Made by a program: the position numbers and the translations under genes. The notes under the pieces are model-generated. The model saw only the letters and a list, made by a program, of their open reading frames with translations. It was not told where the DNA came from and did no database searches. Shown here in pieces: positions 27,391 through 36,153 of a stretch of 64,000 nt of DNA (the first letter of the stretch is position 1; every line of letters starts with the position of its first letter). The stretch is from Pseudomonas sp. NC02. GTDB lineage: Bacteria; Pseudomonadota; Gammaproteobacteria; Pseudomonadales; Pseudomonadaceae. The stretch is from contig NZ_CP025624.1 of the NCBI RefSeq assembly GCF_002874965.1, forward strand, positions 3,100,001 through 3,164,000, given 5' to 3'.

Positions 27391-27811
27391 ATATGAGGTA
27401 TATCGCTTGCGGCAATCTTCGGATGCCAAGGGAAATAATTTATTTGCTGTTCCATTTTGAACTCCGTCTTCCATTTTTGAGCGGGAGACGGCATAGATTT
27501 ATTGATTTTTAAATTGATCTCTACCTGTATCGCATTCACACCCCTAAAGCCATCTACGGGATGACAGGAGTTGGATGATCAGGTGCATGCATCATGTTAA
27601 TATCGCCACCCCTCGTGACCGAGGGGCCTCTGGCGGGCAGGCTGGTCGAGAGAAAATCCCCTTGTTTCCTGAGATTTATAGCTTGATGTGCCATTTTTAA
27701 CGTCCATGGCATGATTTCGTGGGCGTTAATCAGCCGATATTCATTTTTCCATTTAAAGCTGCGCTTGCTATGGCAGCAGTTCAGAAACTATACGCCTCAA
27801 AAGGAAGAGTC
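27391..27811. other. AT-richer intergenic region with imperfect inverted repeat
   Basis: A 421-bp gap without a convincing gene. It contains TTAACGTCC (27697-27705) and GGGCGTTAA (27721-27729), an 8-of-9 inverted repeat that could be an operator or mRNA hairpin for the gene at 27812. Several short A/T runs occur. No tRNA or insertion sequence is visible. Confidence 0.35.
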
Positions 27812-28306
27812 ATGGCCGTACCACGCATTATTTTCCCAATAGCCATTGCTGTTGTCGTGCTCGGAGCCGGCACGCTGATCTATCAGGGCCTCAACGGCAC
27901 AAGCAGCTCGCTGAGCTGCGCAGATGATTTCTCGCAAGCCACGGTTATCGAGGGTGTTAAAGGTACAGTTGCCGGCGACACTACACTAGCCACCAGCCAG
28001 GCTGGTGAGTCTGGACATATTCCTTTTGCCAAGCCTTACCATTCGGTCTGGTGCAAATGGACTTCCCCAGAAGACGCAAGCTTCACATTTGATACCACAG
28101 GCTCAAAATTCGACACCGTGCTTGCCGTTTATAAAAGCACGAGCCTGAATTCGATGCCGGTGGCCGGCACGAACAATAACCAGTCGGAAAATGATGTAAC
28201 CAGTGCTGTGACTTTTTCAGCCAAGAAGGGTGAAACCTATTCGATTGCCGTCGATGGGTTTGAAGGTGCTTACGGTAAGTACATCCTCAACTGGGCCAAG
28301 AAATAA
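27812..28306 (+). CDS. Exported protein with pre-peptidase C-terminal-like domain
   Basis: 164 residues: an N-terminal membrane segment (about 7-25) and one beta-sandwich domain resembling bacterial pre-peptidase C-terminal (PPC) domains, with the pattern SVWCKWTSPEDASFTFDT, FDTVLAVYK and TYSIAVDGFEGAYGKY. PPC domains normally hang on secreted enzymes; here one stands alone, anchored by its N-terminus and facing the periplasm or outside. AAGGAAG precedes ATG 27812. A tRNA-type terminator follows. Function unknown. Confidence 0.7.
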   Translation: MAVPRIIFPIAIAVVVLGAGTLIYQGLNGTSSSLSCADDFSQATVIEGVKGTVAGDTTLATSQAGESGHIPFAKPYHSVWCKWTSPEDASFTFDTTGSKFDTVLAVYKSTSLNSMPVAGTNNNQSENDVTSAVTFSAKKGETYSIAVDGFEGAYGKYILNWAKK

Positions 28307-28375
28307 GCGAACATGGCAGCTGTCGGCGGCCATTGGCTAAGGTGAAGGGGGACGACAATCCTCCACACCAGAAAA

Positions 28376-28406
28376 CCCCGTAGATTAACGTCTACGGGGT
28401 TTTTTA
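28376..28406 (+). terminator. Terminator, near copy of the tRNA-Cys terminator
   Basis: CCCCGTAGA/TCTACGGGG stem with a 6-nt loop and TTTTTT. It is nearly identical to 17152-17182, including the bases that follow (TTATTG-CTGC). Confidence 0.88.
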
Positions 28407-28473
28407 TTGTCTGCCGGTAAGTACGATGGGCGAAAAAACCGCAATCGCGGGCCTTTTCGCAGGGCAGCCCGAC

Positions 28474-28854
28474 TTACTTGAACAAACCGCCAATTGCGTT
28501 GATCGCATCCGCAGCCTTGTTCACGTTTTGCTGGCGTTGAGGGTTAGTGTCCACTTGTGCCTGAGTGTTGTAGGTACTGTTGCTGCAGCTCTTGTTGGTT
28601 TGTGTCAGTGCTGCCTGGAACGCGGTCGCGCGCAACGTATCGCCCTTGGCATTGGCCGCATTGATATTGGTCTGCAGGTCGCGGATCTGTTGCTGGCAGG
28701 AGGCACTGTTGGCGTTGACGGTGTTGTTGCTGTTGCCGGCACCCCCCAAGGCAGATGACAGGGCACCGGTGAGGGCAGACAGGTCGGCGGCGTGGGCGGG
28801 CAAAGTGAACAGGCTGAACAGGGCGGCGGCTGGGGCGAGTTTGGAAAGACGCAT
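28474..28854 (-). CDS. Small secreted protein
   Basis: 126 residues with a clear signal peptide (MRLSKLAPAAALFSLFTLPAHAA). The mature part is rich in Asn, Gln, Ala and Ser with two cysteines (SCQQQI and SCSNST) that may form one disulfide, and a helical end. GAGG lies 6-7 bp before ATG 28854. I know no family; small exported proteins like this are common in fluorescent pseudomonads. Confidence 0.65.
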   Translation of the reverse strand: MRLSKLAPAAALFSLFTLPAHAADLSALTGALSSALGGAGNSNNTVNANSASCQQQIRDLQTNINAANAKGDTLRATAFQAALTQTNKSCSNSTYNTQAQVDTNPQRQQNVNKAADAINAIGGLFK

Positions 28855-29092
28855 GGCAAACCTCAATGTTTTATTGCCTGCGCATCTCCGGGGGCCCGAG
28901 CAGGCGCAGAACAATATCCGTATAGAGGTGAGCGCTCGGGTGGGGCGAAATATATTTGGTCAAATTTTGACCTTCAACCGTGAAACTCCATAAATGTGAG
29001 TTGTTTCACGTTGTTTTCTGGCATTGACGACGTATCAAGGTGAGGGCACGAGCCCGAGTGATGCGCGATGCAAGCTGAAACGCCTGGGTGCT

Positions 29093-29320
29093 TCACTTGG
29101 CGCAACAAACACCCGATAGCTTCACCAGCAGTGTCAGCGCGACGATTGCCCAGCCAAAGTTGAGTGCGACAAACATCCATTCCGGCGGATTTGTACCCAG
29201 GAAAATCGTCGAGGTAACCGTCAAGAAAACCATCAAAAGACCAATTGGGAGCCAGAACCAGAGGTGTTTCTGGCGCTGGCACACCTCTATGTGCAGCGGG
29301 CTATCTTCATGGAGCGTCAT
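29093..29320 (-). CDS. Small two-helix membrane protein
   Basis: 75 residues from ATG 29320: polar start with a histidine- and glutamate-rich segment, two transmembrane helices (about 22-41 and 49-66) and a C-terminal CCAK. A longer reading from 29413 is possible but adds residues without family character. No function assigned. Confidence 0.5.
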   Translation of the reverse strand: MTLHEDSPLHIEVCQRQKHLWFWLPIGLLMVFLTVTSTIFLGTNPPEWMFVALNFGWAIVALTLLVKLSGVCCAK

Positions 29321-29419
29321 GTGTTGTCGGCCTCGGTAACCTGCTGCTTCCCTGCCGATGTTCAGCTCAAGAGCGCTATCCTGAGCAATGAGTCCAGGTG
29401 ATGCAAGGCTCATTCGCCG

Positions 29420-30376
29420 TTAGTGTCCATCAATCAGGCGAAGTGCCAGTTCGGCACTGAAGGTGCCTGCCGCCGGGCCTTCATGACAATCGGTTTTCGT
29501 CGAAGACGCACCGTCCGAATTGCCCGGGAGTTTGATCCATAGGGCAACCAACCGTGGCGAAAGCACTTGCGGTGGCATGCCCAGCCTGCGCCCCACCGGG
29601 TTGCACCAGTCTCCAGGATTCGCACCATTGCCGTTGCGGCTGGTATCCACCGCCACGGCTTTTGTATAGGCGTATTCGCTTAACAACCTGGCATTGATGG
29701 CATCGCCATAACTGCGCACCTGGGCAAGGGTGTAGAAGTTGGCGATATTCAGGGCAAACCCCCGGATCTGTTTCACCCCGGCTGCATTCAACGCATCGGC
29801 CATGGCGCCTGGGGATTTCCAGCCTGGATTGCCAGCGTCCAGATAAACATCGGCATGGCGTGCGCGCTGGTTGAACCCCGATACGGCGTAATTGATTAGC
29901 CCCAGCCGCTCGGCGCGCTTGTCCTTGTCCAGGCACTGCAGGTCTGCCAGTGCGTCCGGCTCCAAGATAACCAGCGCCGGCTGGTCTCCAATGCCTTTGA
30001 TCAGTTGGTCTATCCAGCCCCGGTACTCCGCCGCTGCCGGTGCGCCACCCTTCGAGGCGCCACCGCTGCAGTCGCGGTGGGGCAGGTTATAGGCCACCAA
30101 AATCGGTGTTTTATCAGCGCTGGCGGCAGCGGTTACATAGCGATTGACGCGCTCGGCCAGCGTTCCTATGGCCTGGCTGGTGCCGGTCAGCCACAGGGCA
30201 CTGGGCACCTCGGCAATGGTTGAGCGGATGCTTGCAGTGGCAGGCGTATCGGGGTGCTGCTGGACCCACTGTGCGGCGGTGGACTGTGGGTTGACGTAGA
30301 ACCCATCACTCGCCTGGGCAGCAGGCAGCATCGACAGGCAGATAAAGCCGGCGGCAAGGGTGGCGATCTTTAGCAC
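29420..30376 (-). CDS. Glycoside hydrolase family 6 (endoglucanase/cellobiohydrolase)
   Basis: 318 residues with a signal peptide (1-22). Both GH6 signatures are present: VAYNLPHRDCS (residues 94-104, containing the conserved R-D-C) and LVILEPDALA (135-144) with D141 as the expected general acid. DTSRNGNG and the C-terminal LWIKLPGNSDGA region, where GH6 enzymes bind glucan, are also intact. GH6 enzymes invert beta-1,4-glucan bonds. There is no carbohydrate-binding module. It stands alone, not beside a bcs cellulose operon. GH6 is much commoner in actinobacteria and plant-associated bacteria. Confidence 0.9.
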   Translation of the reverse strand: MLKIATLAAGFICLSMLPAAQASDGFYVNPQSTAAQWVQQHPDTPATASIRSTIAEVPSALWLTGTSQAIGTLAERVNRYVTAAASADKTPILVAYNLPHRDCSGGASKGGAPAAAEYRGWIDQLIKGIGDQPALVILEPDALADLQCLDKDKRAERLGLINYAVSGFNQRARHADVYLDAGNPGWKSPGAMADALNAAGVKQIRGFALNIANFYTLAQVRSYGDAINARLLSEYAYTKAVAVDTSRNGNGANPGDWCNPVGRRLGMPPQVLSPRLVALWIKLPGNSDGASSTKTDCHEGPAAGTFSAELALRLIDGH

Positions 30377-30521
30377 GCTCTACACCAGTAAGAGGGGCGG
30401 GTGGCCAAGGTAAGTCGGCTCGCCGCTGACGTCACGTGAAGCTGCATGAAGCTTGCCGGCTAGCCGCGTAGACCGTGCCCATGGCATGCTCCCACGCTCA
30501 GCATCCAGTCAAGGAAGAACG

Positions 30522-31040
30522 ATGTCGACCTATGTAATCACCGTCCCTTGCTTTGCGCAGATGTTGCGCTCGCTCAAGGGGCTTTTGTCCAAAGGCGAGG
30601 CGCATGCCGGCGAGTTGGGCTATGACCCGCGAAACCTGCTGAGCGCGCGGCTGGCGCCCGACATGCACACCCTCGCAACGCAAATCCGGTTTGCGTGCAC
30701 CCAGGCCCAGGAATCGGTCCAGCGTCTCACCCATCAACCGCTGCCGGTTCTGAGCACACCCGCAACCCTGAGCGAGGCGCGTGGGTTGATCGAGCAAACC
30801 CTGCAAGCCCTCGCCTCGGCAGATCGCGAACTCATCGACAGCAGCGAGCGCGCTATCTCGATAGAACTTCCCGACGGTACTATTTTCGACATGACTGCCT
30901 ACGAATACGCGGTCAATTGGGCCATTCCACAGTTCTATTTTCACCTGATGACCGCCTATAACATCCTTCGCCATAACGGTGTGCCGCTCGGCAAGGCCGA
31001 TTACGTGCCGCATATGTTCGCCTTCGTGCGCACGCAATAG
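30522..31040 (+). CDS. DUF1993-family protein
   Basis: 172 residues, predominantly helical, with the DinB-like pattern of DUF1993 (LLSKGEAHA, APDMHTLATQIRFAC, and the C-terminal FYFHLMTAYNILRHNGVPLG). DinB-like four-helix proteins often bind metal or act as thiol transferases; no activity is established here. AAGGAAG precedes ATG 30522. Confidence 0.75.
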   Translation: MSTYVITVPCFAQMLRSLKGLLSKGEAHAGELGYDPRNLLSARLAPDMHTLATQIRFACTQAQESVQRLTHQPLPVLSTPATLSEARGLIEQTLQALASADRELIDSSERAISIELPDGTIFDMTAYEYAVNWAIPQFYFHLMTAYNILRHNGVPLGKADYVPHMFAFVRTQ

Positions 31041-31090
31041 GTAGCCACCCGAATGAATAGACCCCGCTCCTGCGCATAAGCGTATGGTGG

Positions 31091-31101
31091 GTGTTAAACA
31101 C
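31091..31101 (+). promoter_or_regulatory. Palindrome before XRE regulator
   Basis: GTGTT-A-AACAC, a perfect 5-bp inverted repeat 20 bp before the XRE-family gene, fits an autoregulatory operator. Inference from symmetry only. Confidence 0.35.
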
Positions 31102-31120
31102 GTTTATTGAGGTACCCGCC

Positions 31121-31444
31121 ATGGACGATAAACTCGGCACCCGCCTGAAAGAGGAACGCAAGATCCTGGGGCTCTCCCAACAGGAGTTTGGTGCGATTGG
31201 CGGTGTGGGTGCGAATGCTCAGGTGCACTACGAAAGTGGCGCGCGGGCGCCCAAGTCCGATTACCTGATTGCCATCCGGCATAAAGGCGTGGACGTGCTT
31301 TACGTGTTGACGGGGGAAAGGGCGGTTATCAACCAGGCCACCCTGAGTGACAAGGAGACGTTGATCATCAACCACTACCGCACGCTGGACGGGCTGGATC
31401 AGGATGCGATTGCGCAGATCACTTCCTCGTTGTCTGACAGCTAG
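31121..31444 (+). CDS. XRE-family helix-turn-helix regulator
   Basis: 107 residues with a Cro/CI-type helix-turn-helix at about 6-60 (LGTRLKEERKILGLSQQEFG ... GARAPKSDYLIAI) and a short helical C-terminus. The GVDVLYVLTGER segment is typical of small phage-derived repressors kept in pseudomonad chromosomes. GAGG lies about 10 bp before ATG 31121. Its targets are unknown. Confidence 0.85.
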   Translation: MDDKLGTRLKEERKILGLSQQEFGAIGGVGANAQVHYESGARAPKSDYLIAIRHKGVDVLYVLTGERAVINQATLSDKETLIINHYRTLDGLDQDAIAQITSSLSDS

Positions 31445-31458
31445 CAACGAGGAAGTCC
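31423..31458. terminator. 12-bp inverted repeat spanning the XRE stop codon
   Basis: ACTTCCTCGTTG and CAACGAGGAAGT form a perfect 12-bp stem with a 12-nt loop that contains the TAG stop. It lies between convergent genes and may act on both; neither side has a strong T-tract. Confidence 0.55.
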
Positions 31459-31478
31459 CGGATTTGCTTCGCGCCAGG

Positions 31479-32852
31479 CTAGAAGCTGTCGGTCGTCCTG
31501 AAGCTGCCGCCGCCTGTACTGCCTGACGTCGAAAAGCTGGCCGTGTTGTTATTGCTGCTTTCGACGGTGGCGACGCCAAGGACGACAGGGCTGATCGATG
31601 CGCTGACATAGCCTCGCGTCGCCCCTGCCGCTACCTGACTGCGGCGCACGATTTTAAGGCCCCGGCCAAGCACATCCACAACCTGGCCAAGGGTTGCACC
31701 CTGGGTCATGTAGCTCTCTACCAGACGCTCGAAGTCAGTCGACAGGTCAAAATAAACATCGCGGCCGGTAAACGCATCGTTGCGAACTTTGCGCTCCAGG
31801 TCTTTGGCACGCTGGTAGCTGTTCTGGTGTACCACGGCCTCTTCCTGGGTATCCGCCAGTTGCTGTACCACCGCTTTCAAGCGCAGGTTCAGGGTTTGCA
31901 GTTGCTCGACGATCAGGTCGTCGGCGTCGTCCGGGGTGTGGCTGGCCAGGTCGATCAATTCGCCGATGCTGCGGGTTTTCAACTGGTCAGTGAGCAACTG
32001 GCGTGCGCGCTGGTACTGCGGGTCTTCGTTGCGTGAGTAGCTGCCGAGTTTTTCCTGGATGGCATTGGCCTGGCGCTTGGCGTTGTCGACTACGCGTTGC
32101 AGGGTGTCGAGCTCGGGTTGAATTGAGGCCTGTCCCAACTGGTCACGTGCCTGAGCCAGTTGCGCATCGACGCTGGCACTCAAGGTGCTGATCAGGGCGA
32201 TGCGCTCGGCCTGCAAGGCCTCGTTTCGCTCACCAAGGGCGATCAGGCTCAGCTCGTTCTTGCGGTTGGCGAGGTAGTTCACCTTAGTCGCCAGCCAGTT
32301 GTCCATCCAGCGGTTCAGGCGGTTGCGCCGGTATTGGTCGGTGCCGAAGGCGTGTCCGCGCAGGTAGACGTAGACCAGGTTGGTATCAAAGGTCGGACGC
32401 TTCAGTGCGCACTCCTGGCGCAAGTCTTCATAACCGCTGACGTGTTCTCGGTGGGCGGCCTGGGCCAGGTCCAGTTGCTCGACCTGGCGGGCGTAGTCGG
32501 GGTTTTGTTCCAGGGATTGCCGGGCTTGCTGGTCGAGGGTTTCGGCTCGCGCTTGCAGTTTTTCCTTGCCCGCCAGCGCCTGGGCCACGGTCTGCTCAGC
32601 GTCGCGCAGTTGCTGGTGGAGCAGGTCCTGGGACTGTTGGCGCAGGTTCAGGGCAGCGGCGACTTGCTCGTTCTGCGTGTTGCCCTGGTCCAGGTGCAGG
32701 GCCGCGATTTTACCCAGGCGCTGGGTAATGTCCTGCTCCAGCGCCAGTTGCTCGCCGAGCAGTTCAGACAGGTGTTGCTCGGCCGTGCGAATCCTCAGCT
32801 CGGCGTTGCGGGAGTTACGTTCGGTGATGCCGATCAGGGTGTCAGGCGTCAT
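31479..32852 (-). CDS. Coiled-coil protein, third gene of an uncharacterised operon
   Basis: 457 residues, almost wholly helical with heptad-like stretches (about 15-150 and 200-360) and no signal or membrane segment. The last 30 residues are a low-complexity Ser/Gly/Asn tail (STGGGSFRTTDSF). I do not recognise a family. It starts 4 bp after the DUF6384-like gene, in a three-gene operon with 34044 and 32857. Its long coiled coils suggest a cytoplasmic scaffold or filament-forming partner of the membrane protein. Confidence 0.7.
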   Translation of the reverse strand: MTPDTLIGITERNSRNAELRIRTAEQHLSELLGEQLALEQDITQRLGKIAALHLDQGNTQNEQVAAALNLRQQSQDLLHQQLRDAEQTVAQALAGKEKLQARAETLDQQARQSLEQNPDYARQVEQLDLAQAAHREHVSGYEDLRQECALKRPTFDTNLVYVYLRGHAFGTDQYRRNRLNRWMDNWLATKVNYLANRKNELSLIALGERNEALQAERIALISTLSASVDAQLAQARDQLGQASIQPELDTLQRVVDNAKRQANAIQEKLGSYSRNEDPQYQRARQLLTDQLKTRSIGELIDLASHTPDDADDLIVEQLQTLNLRLKAVVQQLADTQEEAVVHQNSYQRAKDLERKVRNDAFTGRDVYFDLSTDFERLVESYMTQGATLGQVVDVLGRGLKIVRRSQVAAGATRGYVSASISPVVLGVATVESSNNNTASFSTSGSTGGGSFRTTDSF

Positions 32853-32856
32853 GTCT

Positions 32857-34047
32857 TCACCACTCCAATATCGTTTCGAGCGGGTCGGTGGTCCGTTGGC
32901 TCAAGTAGGTGACTTCCATCCTGCCGGCTGGCTTGCGGCCGACTACACGGTTGGTCAGGTGGCCGTCGTCGAGTTTGTCGGCCTTGACCTTCAGGTATTC
33001 GGCCTGCGGTACCCGCACAGCGAACTGGCTGGCCCACGCGCCGGTGCCGGTCTCACTGCTGACGGTGGGCAGTAGAACCGGTCTGTCCGACAGGTCGACG
33101 GCTTCGACAACCAAATACCAGCTCTTGCCCTGGGTCGAACCAGGATTGGAATTACACAGCGCCTTGTCGTAGCAGCGCTCGACACCGGACGGCGTGCCGG
33201 GCCGGTCGACAACCCGAATGGTCACCTCCTTGGGGATCAGTTCGGTGTTGGCACGCAGGGCCCTGAGTTGGCCGCCGGCTTTTTCGATCTCGAATTTCCC
33301 GATGAGGTCTTTGATCATGACCAGTTCGGCCTGCATGCCCCGCGTCGCTTTACTGTCGGCGGCGGGCAGGTGAATGTCGGCGACTTTGCGGGTCAACTCG
33401 TTGAGCTGGTCGGTCATCGGCTGGACTGCCTTGACCTTGGCTAAAAACGCCTCCAGCACGCCGATCTGCTCACTGGCGTAATCGACCCCGGAGGTATCGA
33501 CCATGGCCAGGGCATGTTCGGCCTTGGTATTCAGTCGGGGCAAGGCACTGAACAGGTCGCCGCCCTCAATATAGGCCGGGTCCTGTTGCACGGCGCTCAA
33601 GCGAGCCTTCAGGTGGGCTATGTCTGATTGTTTTTGTGCCGCGTTCGTCTCGACGGCGATCGCCGCTCTTTGAGCCTCTTGGATCTCGTGTCTGGCGACC
33701 ATCACCCGGCTGCATTGCACCACCAGGAAGGTGACCGCGATGAGCTGGATGACGAGTATGCCGCGATGCCGCCTGAGCAGTACTTTGCTCCAGAAGCGGT
33801 CAAGCGCACTCAGTTCCTGGGCCTCGAACACCAGGCGTTTGGAAAAGAATTCGCGCACGCCCTGATCGATCTGCGCTTCGGTAAATTGAATGCCGTTGTT
33901 CTGGTAATACTCGCGGATGCGCGCCGCCACTTCTGCGCGGCGTTGGGGCAGGCTCAAGTCCTTTTCCACCGCCATCTGCTGGTGGCGCAGTTGATCCACC
34001 AGCGCCATCGCGCCGAGTTGCTCGGAGAGAAGAATGTCGCTCATCAA
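32857..34047 (-). CDS. DUF6384-like membrane protein
   Basis: 396 residues. An N-terminal cytoplasmic helical region (about 1-95), one transmembrane helix (about 97-113, GILVIQLIAVTFLVVQC), then a coiled-coil segment (about 118-160) and a C-terminal domain of mixed beta structure (about 245-396) with two cysteines (RCYDKALCNS) likely bridged in the periplasm. The name DUF6384 is recalled from similar operons, not checked. The ATG overlaps the upstream stop (ATGA), showing coupling with 34044. Confidence 0.65.
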   Translation of the reverse strand: MMSDILLSEQLGAMALVDQLRHQQMAVEKDLSLPQRRAEVAARIREYYQNNGIQFTEAQIDQGVREFFSKRLVFEAQELSALDRFWSKVLLRRHRGILVIQLIAVTFLVVQCSRVMVARHEIQEAQRAAIAVETNAAQKQSDIAHLKARLSAVQQDPAYIEGGDLFSALPRLNTKAEHALAMVDTSGVDYASEQIGVLEAFLAKVKAVQPMTDQLNELTRKVADIHLPAADSKATRGMQAELVMIKDLIGKFEIEKAGGQLRALRANTELIPKEVTIRVVDRPGTPSGVERCYDKALCNSNPGSTQGKSWYLVVEAVDLSDRPVLLPTVSSETGTGAWASQFAVRVPQAEYLKVKADKLDDGHLTNRVVGRKPAGRMEVTYLSQRTTDPLETILEW

Positions 34048-35183
34048 GCGGCCTTGGTCAGCAATGCGGCGAACTTGCGTTTGGCCTCTTCGACGGCTTC
34101 GGCGATGTCACGGGACGCGTTGCTGGATTCAGCGCGGTAGGTTTCCGTCAGGCCGTGCATGTCAGTCTGGAAACTCAGGGTGGCGTCGGCCAGGGCGCGC
34201 ACCGAGTCGACCTTGATGGTGGAGCCATAGCTGGCCTTGACCGCCGCTTCCAATTGGGTGTTGCCGGTGCTGCCCAGGGCTTCAAGGCCCTTGCTGATGC
34301 CGTCGGTGGTGGCATTCAGCGTGTTGGTGGCTTCGGCCAGTCCACTGTTGCTGGTGAACGACACCGCGAGGCCGGTCAACACCACTTCGTTGGTAGAGAA
34401 GAACGAGACCATGCGTTGGTACTGGCGCTCCTTGATCACATGCACCTGGTTGATCCGGGCGAAGACCATTTCGGCCGTGTTGTAGCCGACCTTGAGGTCA
34501 TCGGCGATGTCCTTGACGATCTGGTAGCGCTTGTCTTCGTCCTGCAGCGCGCGTACCGCTTCGTCACGGCGCAATTCCAAGGCCGCGCGTTCGGCCGGCG
34601 CCAGGGTTTCGGCAGCCGTGACTTGGGCGTTGGCCTCGTTTAACGCCTGGGTACGCTGCTCCAGGACCTGGCCGGCCAGGGCGAGCACTTGTTGGGCATC
34701 GACCTCGGCCGCTTTCATGGCCATGCGAAAATCCAGGTAGGCCTCCAGAATCACCGTTTCCCGGGAGATCTGGTCATTGGCCGACTTGCACACCTGCAAG
34801 TAGTTTTCACGGATCTCGCTGAAGCGGCTGGGGATCGAGCCACGACGCAGGTTCATCCAGCTCAGCTTGAGCTTCTCCAGCGTATCCAGGCGCCCATCAT
34901 CCATCCAGCCCGCCATGGCCGCAGCGTCTTCGCGAATCGAGGTGAAGCTCTGGGTGATGTCCATGAAGCGCGTGGAGATATCCATGCCGGCGATCTGCTC
35001 GCGAACCACGCTGTTAAAGGTGGTCGACTGTTGCAGCACGGCAGCGATAGCGGTGACTTTGGCGGTGTCGTACTGGGCCACGCGGTCCAGCAATACCAGT
35101 ACCGGTGCGTCTGGAACCGGCTGCAGAAGATTGATGCCCAGGGTCCGCAGGCCCGTCAGCGCGCGGTCGAGGTAGTTGCTCAT
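34044..35183 (-). CDS. Helical cytoplasmic protein, first gene of operon ('cell surface protein'/TelA-like annotation)
   Basis: About 379 residues, all helical, with long coiled coils (about 175-240) and no signal peptide or membrane span. Related proteins are annotated 'cell surface protein' in pseudomonads, and the middle loosely resembles the TelA/toxic-anion-resistance family (LALAGQVLEQRTQALNEAN); this link is weak. AGGA lies 8 bp before ATG 35183. It heads the operon 34044-32857-31479. Confidence 0.65.
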   Translation of the reverse strand: MSNYLDRALTGLRTLGINLLQPVPDAPVLVLLDRVAQYDTAKVTAIAAVLQQSTTFNSVVREQIAGMDISTRFMDITQSFTSIREDAAAMAGWMDDGRLDTLEKLKLSWMNLRRGSIPSRFSEIRENYLQVCKSANDQISRETVILEAYLDFRMAMKAAEVDAQQVLALAGQVLEQRTQALNEANAQVTAAETLAPAERAALELRRDEAVRALQDEDKRYQIVKDIADDLKVGYNTAEMVFARINQVHVIKERQYQRMVSFFSTNEVVLTGLAVSFTSNSGLAEATNTLNATTDGISKGLEALGSTGNTQLEAAVKASYGSTIKVDSVRALADATLSFQTDMHGLTETYRAESSNASRDIAEAVEEAKRKFAALLTKAA

Positions 35184-35394
35184 CGAGTGTCCTTTCAGGA
35201 TGTGTTCAGCACAGTGTGCAGAGAAGGGCGCAAGTATACCGATCAATGAAGGCAAACCAATGGCAGTTTGGTTGGAGGGCGCTTGTTGGCAGGCCTGACG
35301 AAGTGTATGACCGTATCTACCGCTAGCTGTACGGGGCGCAGGCTGGCGCAACGTTCTACTGTCACGGCCACAGTACTCGTTCGGATGTCGCGCC

Positions 35395-36003
35395 ATGCTC
35401 ATGTCTTCAAGCCTGCTTTCAGCTTTCGCGCTGTTCGCCTTTGTGTCCTCAATCACCCCTGGTCCCAATAACACCATGTTGCTGGCGTCCGGGGTGAACT
35501 TCGGTTTTATTCGCTCGATCCCCCATGCACTGGGCATCAGCATTGGCTTCATGTTGTTGGTGATCGCCGTGGGCCTGGGCCTGGGAGAAGTGTTCAAGGC
35601 GTTGCCGTGGGCCTACACCGTATTGCGTTATGTGGGGGCGGCGTATTTGCTGTACCTCGCCTGGAAAATCGCAACGTCCAGCGCGATGTCCGATGACACC
35701 GATAACAAGCGCAAACCCATGACGTTTCTCGGCGCGGCGGCCTTCCAGTGGGTCAACCCCAAGGCCTGGGTCATGGCGCTGGGCGCGATCACCACCTACA
35801 CGCCTGCCGAGGGTTATGTCACCAACGTGCTGTTGATTGCTGCGGTGTTTGCCTTGGTAAACCTGCCCAGCGTTTGCGTATGGGCCGGCTGTGGCAGCGG
35901 CTTGCGCAATGTACTGCGCGAGCCACGCTGGTTGCGGGTGTTCAACTGGTCGATGGCGGGGCTGTTGGTGCTGTCGTTGTATCCGATGTTTTTTGCCGGC
36001 TGA
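35395..36003 (+). CDS. LysE/RhtB-family exporter
   Basis: 202 residues with six predicted transmembrane helices. The family hallmark PGPN occurs near the N-terminus (SSITPGPNNTMLLASGVNFG) and WVNPKAW in the middle. These proteins export amino acids or similar metabolites. Two in-frame ATGs (35395 and 35401) are equally possible. Unlinked to neighbours. Confidence 0.9.
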   Translation: MLMSSSLLSAFALFAFVSSITPGPNNTMLLASGVNFGFIRSIPHALGISIGFMLLVIAVGLGLGEVFKALPWAYTVLRYVGAAYLLYLAWKIATSSAMSDDTDNKRKPMTFLGAAAFQWVNPKAWVMALGAITTYTPAEGYVTNVLLIAAVFALVNLPSVCVWAGCGSGLRNVLREPRWLRVFNWSMAGLLVLSLYPMFFAG

Positions 36004-36048
36004 CACGCCTTCTGACCTCCAGCGGGTTGCGTCAGCAGGCCATGGAAC

Positions 36049-36132
36049 CTAGACCGGTGAGATGGTGGCCAGCAGACCAATTGCGATGGTCAGCGCAAGA
36101 AAACCGAACAGGAAAAATGCCATCTTAGCCAT
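36049..36132 (-). CDS. 27-residue hydrophobic peptide
   Basis: MAKMAFFLFGFLALTIAIGL followed by seven more residues: a single transmembrane helix with a basic start. A strong GGAGG lies 5 bp before ATG 36132, unusually good for a chance frame, so I believe it is translated. It converges with the LysE gene. It may be a small membrane-protein regulator; no family recognised. Confidence 0.5.
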   Translation of the reverse strand: MAKMAFFLFGFLALTIAIGLLATISPV

Positions 36133-36153
36133 AAGGCCTCCGAAATGAACGGG

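Noticed and set aside
28320..28376. Possible tRNA remnant before the duplicated terminator (ends in CCTCCACACCA)
   Set aside because: No T-loop GGTTCRA and no acceptor pairing could be found.
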